From Acidobacteriaceae bacterium (lineage in GTDB: Bacteria > Acidobacteriota > Terriglobia > Terriglobales > Acidobacteriaceae), in the NCBI GenBank assembly GCA_003151875.1, contig PLYW01000350.1:14950-29260 (forward strand): a stretch of DNA of 14,311 nucleotides, read 5' to 3'. The translations under genes were made by a program, and so were the position numbers. Shown one piece after another: positions 14,262-14,311 of the stretch. Below the pieces are notes generated by a model, which did not search any database, was not told the origin of the DNA, and saw only the letters and a program-made list of their open reading frames with translations. Numbering within the stretch: position 1 is the stretch's first letter; every line of letters starts with the position of its first letter.

Positions 14262-14311
14262 ATGGACAAGTTTGTCATTCGCGGCGGCAATCCGCTGTTG
14301 GGCACGGTGCG
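14262..14311 (+). CDS. murA: UDP-N-acetylglucosamine 1-carboxyvinyltransferase, 5' end only
   Basis: Only the first 16 codons lie in the window, reading MDKFVIRGGNPLLGTV, which matches the conserved N-terminus of MurA. MurA transfers enolpyruvate to UDP-GlcNAc, the first committed step of peptidoglycan synthesis in the cytoplasm (EC 2.5.1.7). ATG at 14262 has AGGA (14249-14252) nine bases upstream. The gene runs off the right edge. It follows the serine hydrolase on the same strand, 286 bases away, and adds a synthesis enzyme to a neighbourhood of cell-wall turnover genes. Confidence 0.85.
   Translation, partial: MDKFVIRGGNPLLGTV

Noticed and set aside
1..14311. tRNA, rRNA, riboswitch or CRISPR array
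   Set aside because: No cloverleaf ending in CCA, no rRNA-like stretch and no regularly spaced direct repeats with unique spacers were seen by eye; a covariance-model scan was not possible.

Overview
The window reads as chromosomal DNA of an Acidobacteriota bacterium, most likely Terriglobia-like. This is inferred from the moderately high G+C, the character of several small or DUF-type proteins (a glycine-zipper barrel protein with a signal peptide, a short divergent sigma factor, a DUF1111 di-haem protein) and interspersed 'TCATCCTGAGCG'-type repeats. No rRNA, tRNA or CRISPR array was seen, and taxonomy was not tested by any search.

Layout. 54-617: a small mobile element of the REP/RAYT type. 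A Y1 (HUH) transposase gene, broken by one extra base in a G5 run, lies between ~65 bp inverted REP-pair ends carrying the diagnostic GTAG foot. 633-1138: nuoA on the minus strand as a one-gene unit with its own promoter and rho-independent terminator, not followed by nuoB. 1184-2634: a secreted DUF1111 di-haem cytochrome, minus strand, with a good promoter. 2695-4322: lysS, divergent from it. 4326-5080: a two-gene toxin-antitoxin module with a PIN ribonuclease and an unclassified 68-77 aa partner. 5099-5674: a short ECF-like sigma factor, minus strand. 5675-6169: a 495-base intergenic stretch with a palindrome. 6170-7249: a receiver/HD-GYP response regulator (cyclic-di-GMP hydrolysis). 7353-7652: pterin-4a-carbinolamine dehydratase. 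7722-7931: a small single-span membrane protein on the minus strand. 8271-9823: two exported proteins (SIMPL/DUF541, then the barrel/glycine-zipper protein). 9827-9974: a 148 bp MITE-like inverted-repeat element. 10007-12729: a minus-strand pair, a small three-span membrane protein overlapping by 4 bases a large fusion of a serine beta-lactamase-like domain and a NamZ (DUF1343) exo-muramidase domain. 12842-13975: a divergent cytoplasmic-looking serine hydrolase paralogous to the first half of that fusion. 14262-end: the first codons of murA.

The most coherent functional theme is at the right end. NamZ-type muramidase, two penicillin-binding/beta-lactamase-fold hydrolases and MurA together suggest a cell-wall turnover and synthesis neighbourhood. 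The rest is a mixture of housekeeping genes, regulators and exported proteins, dotted with small mobile or repetitive elements.
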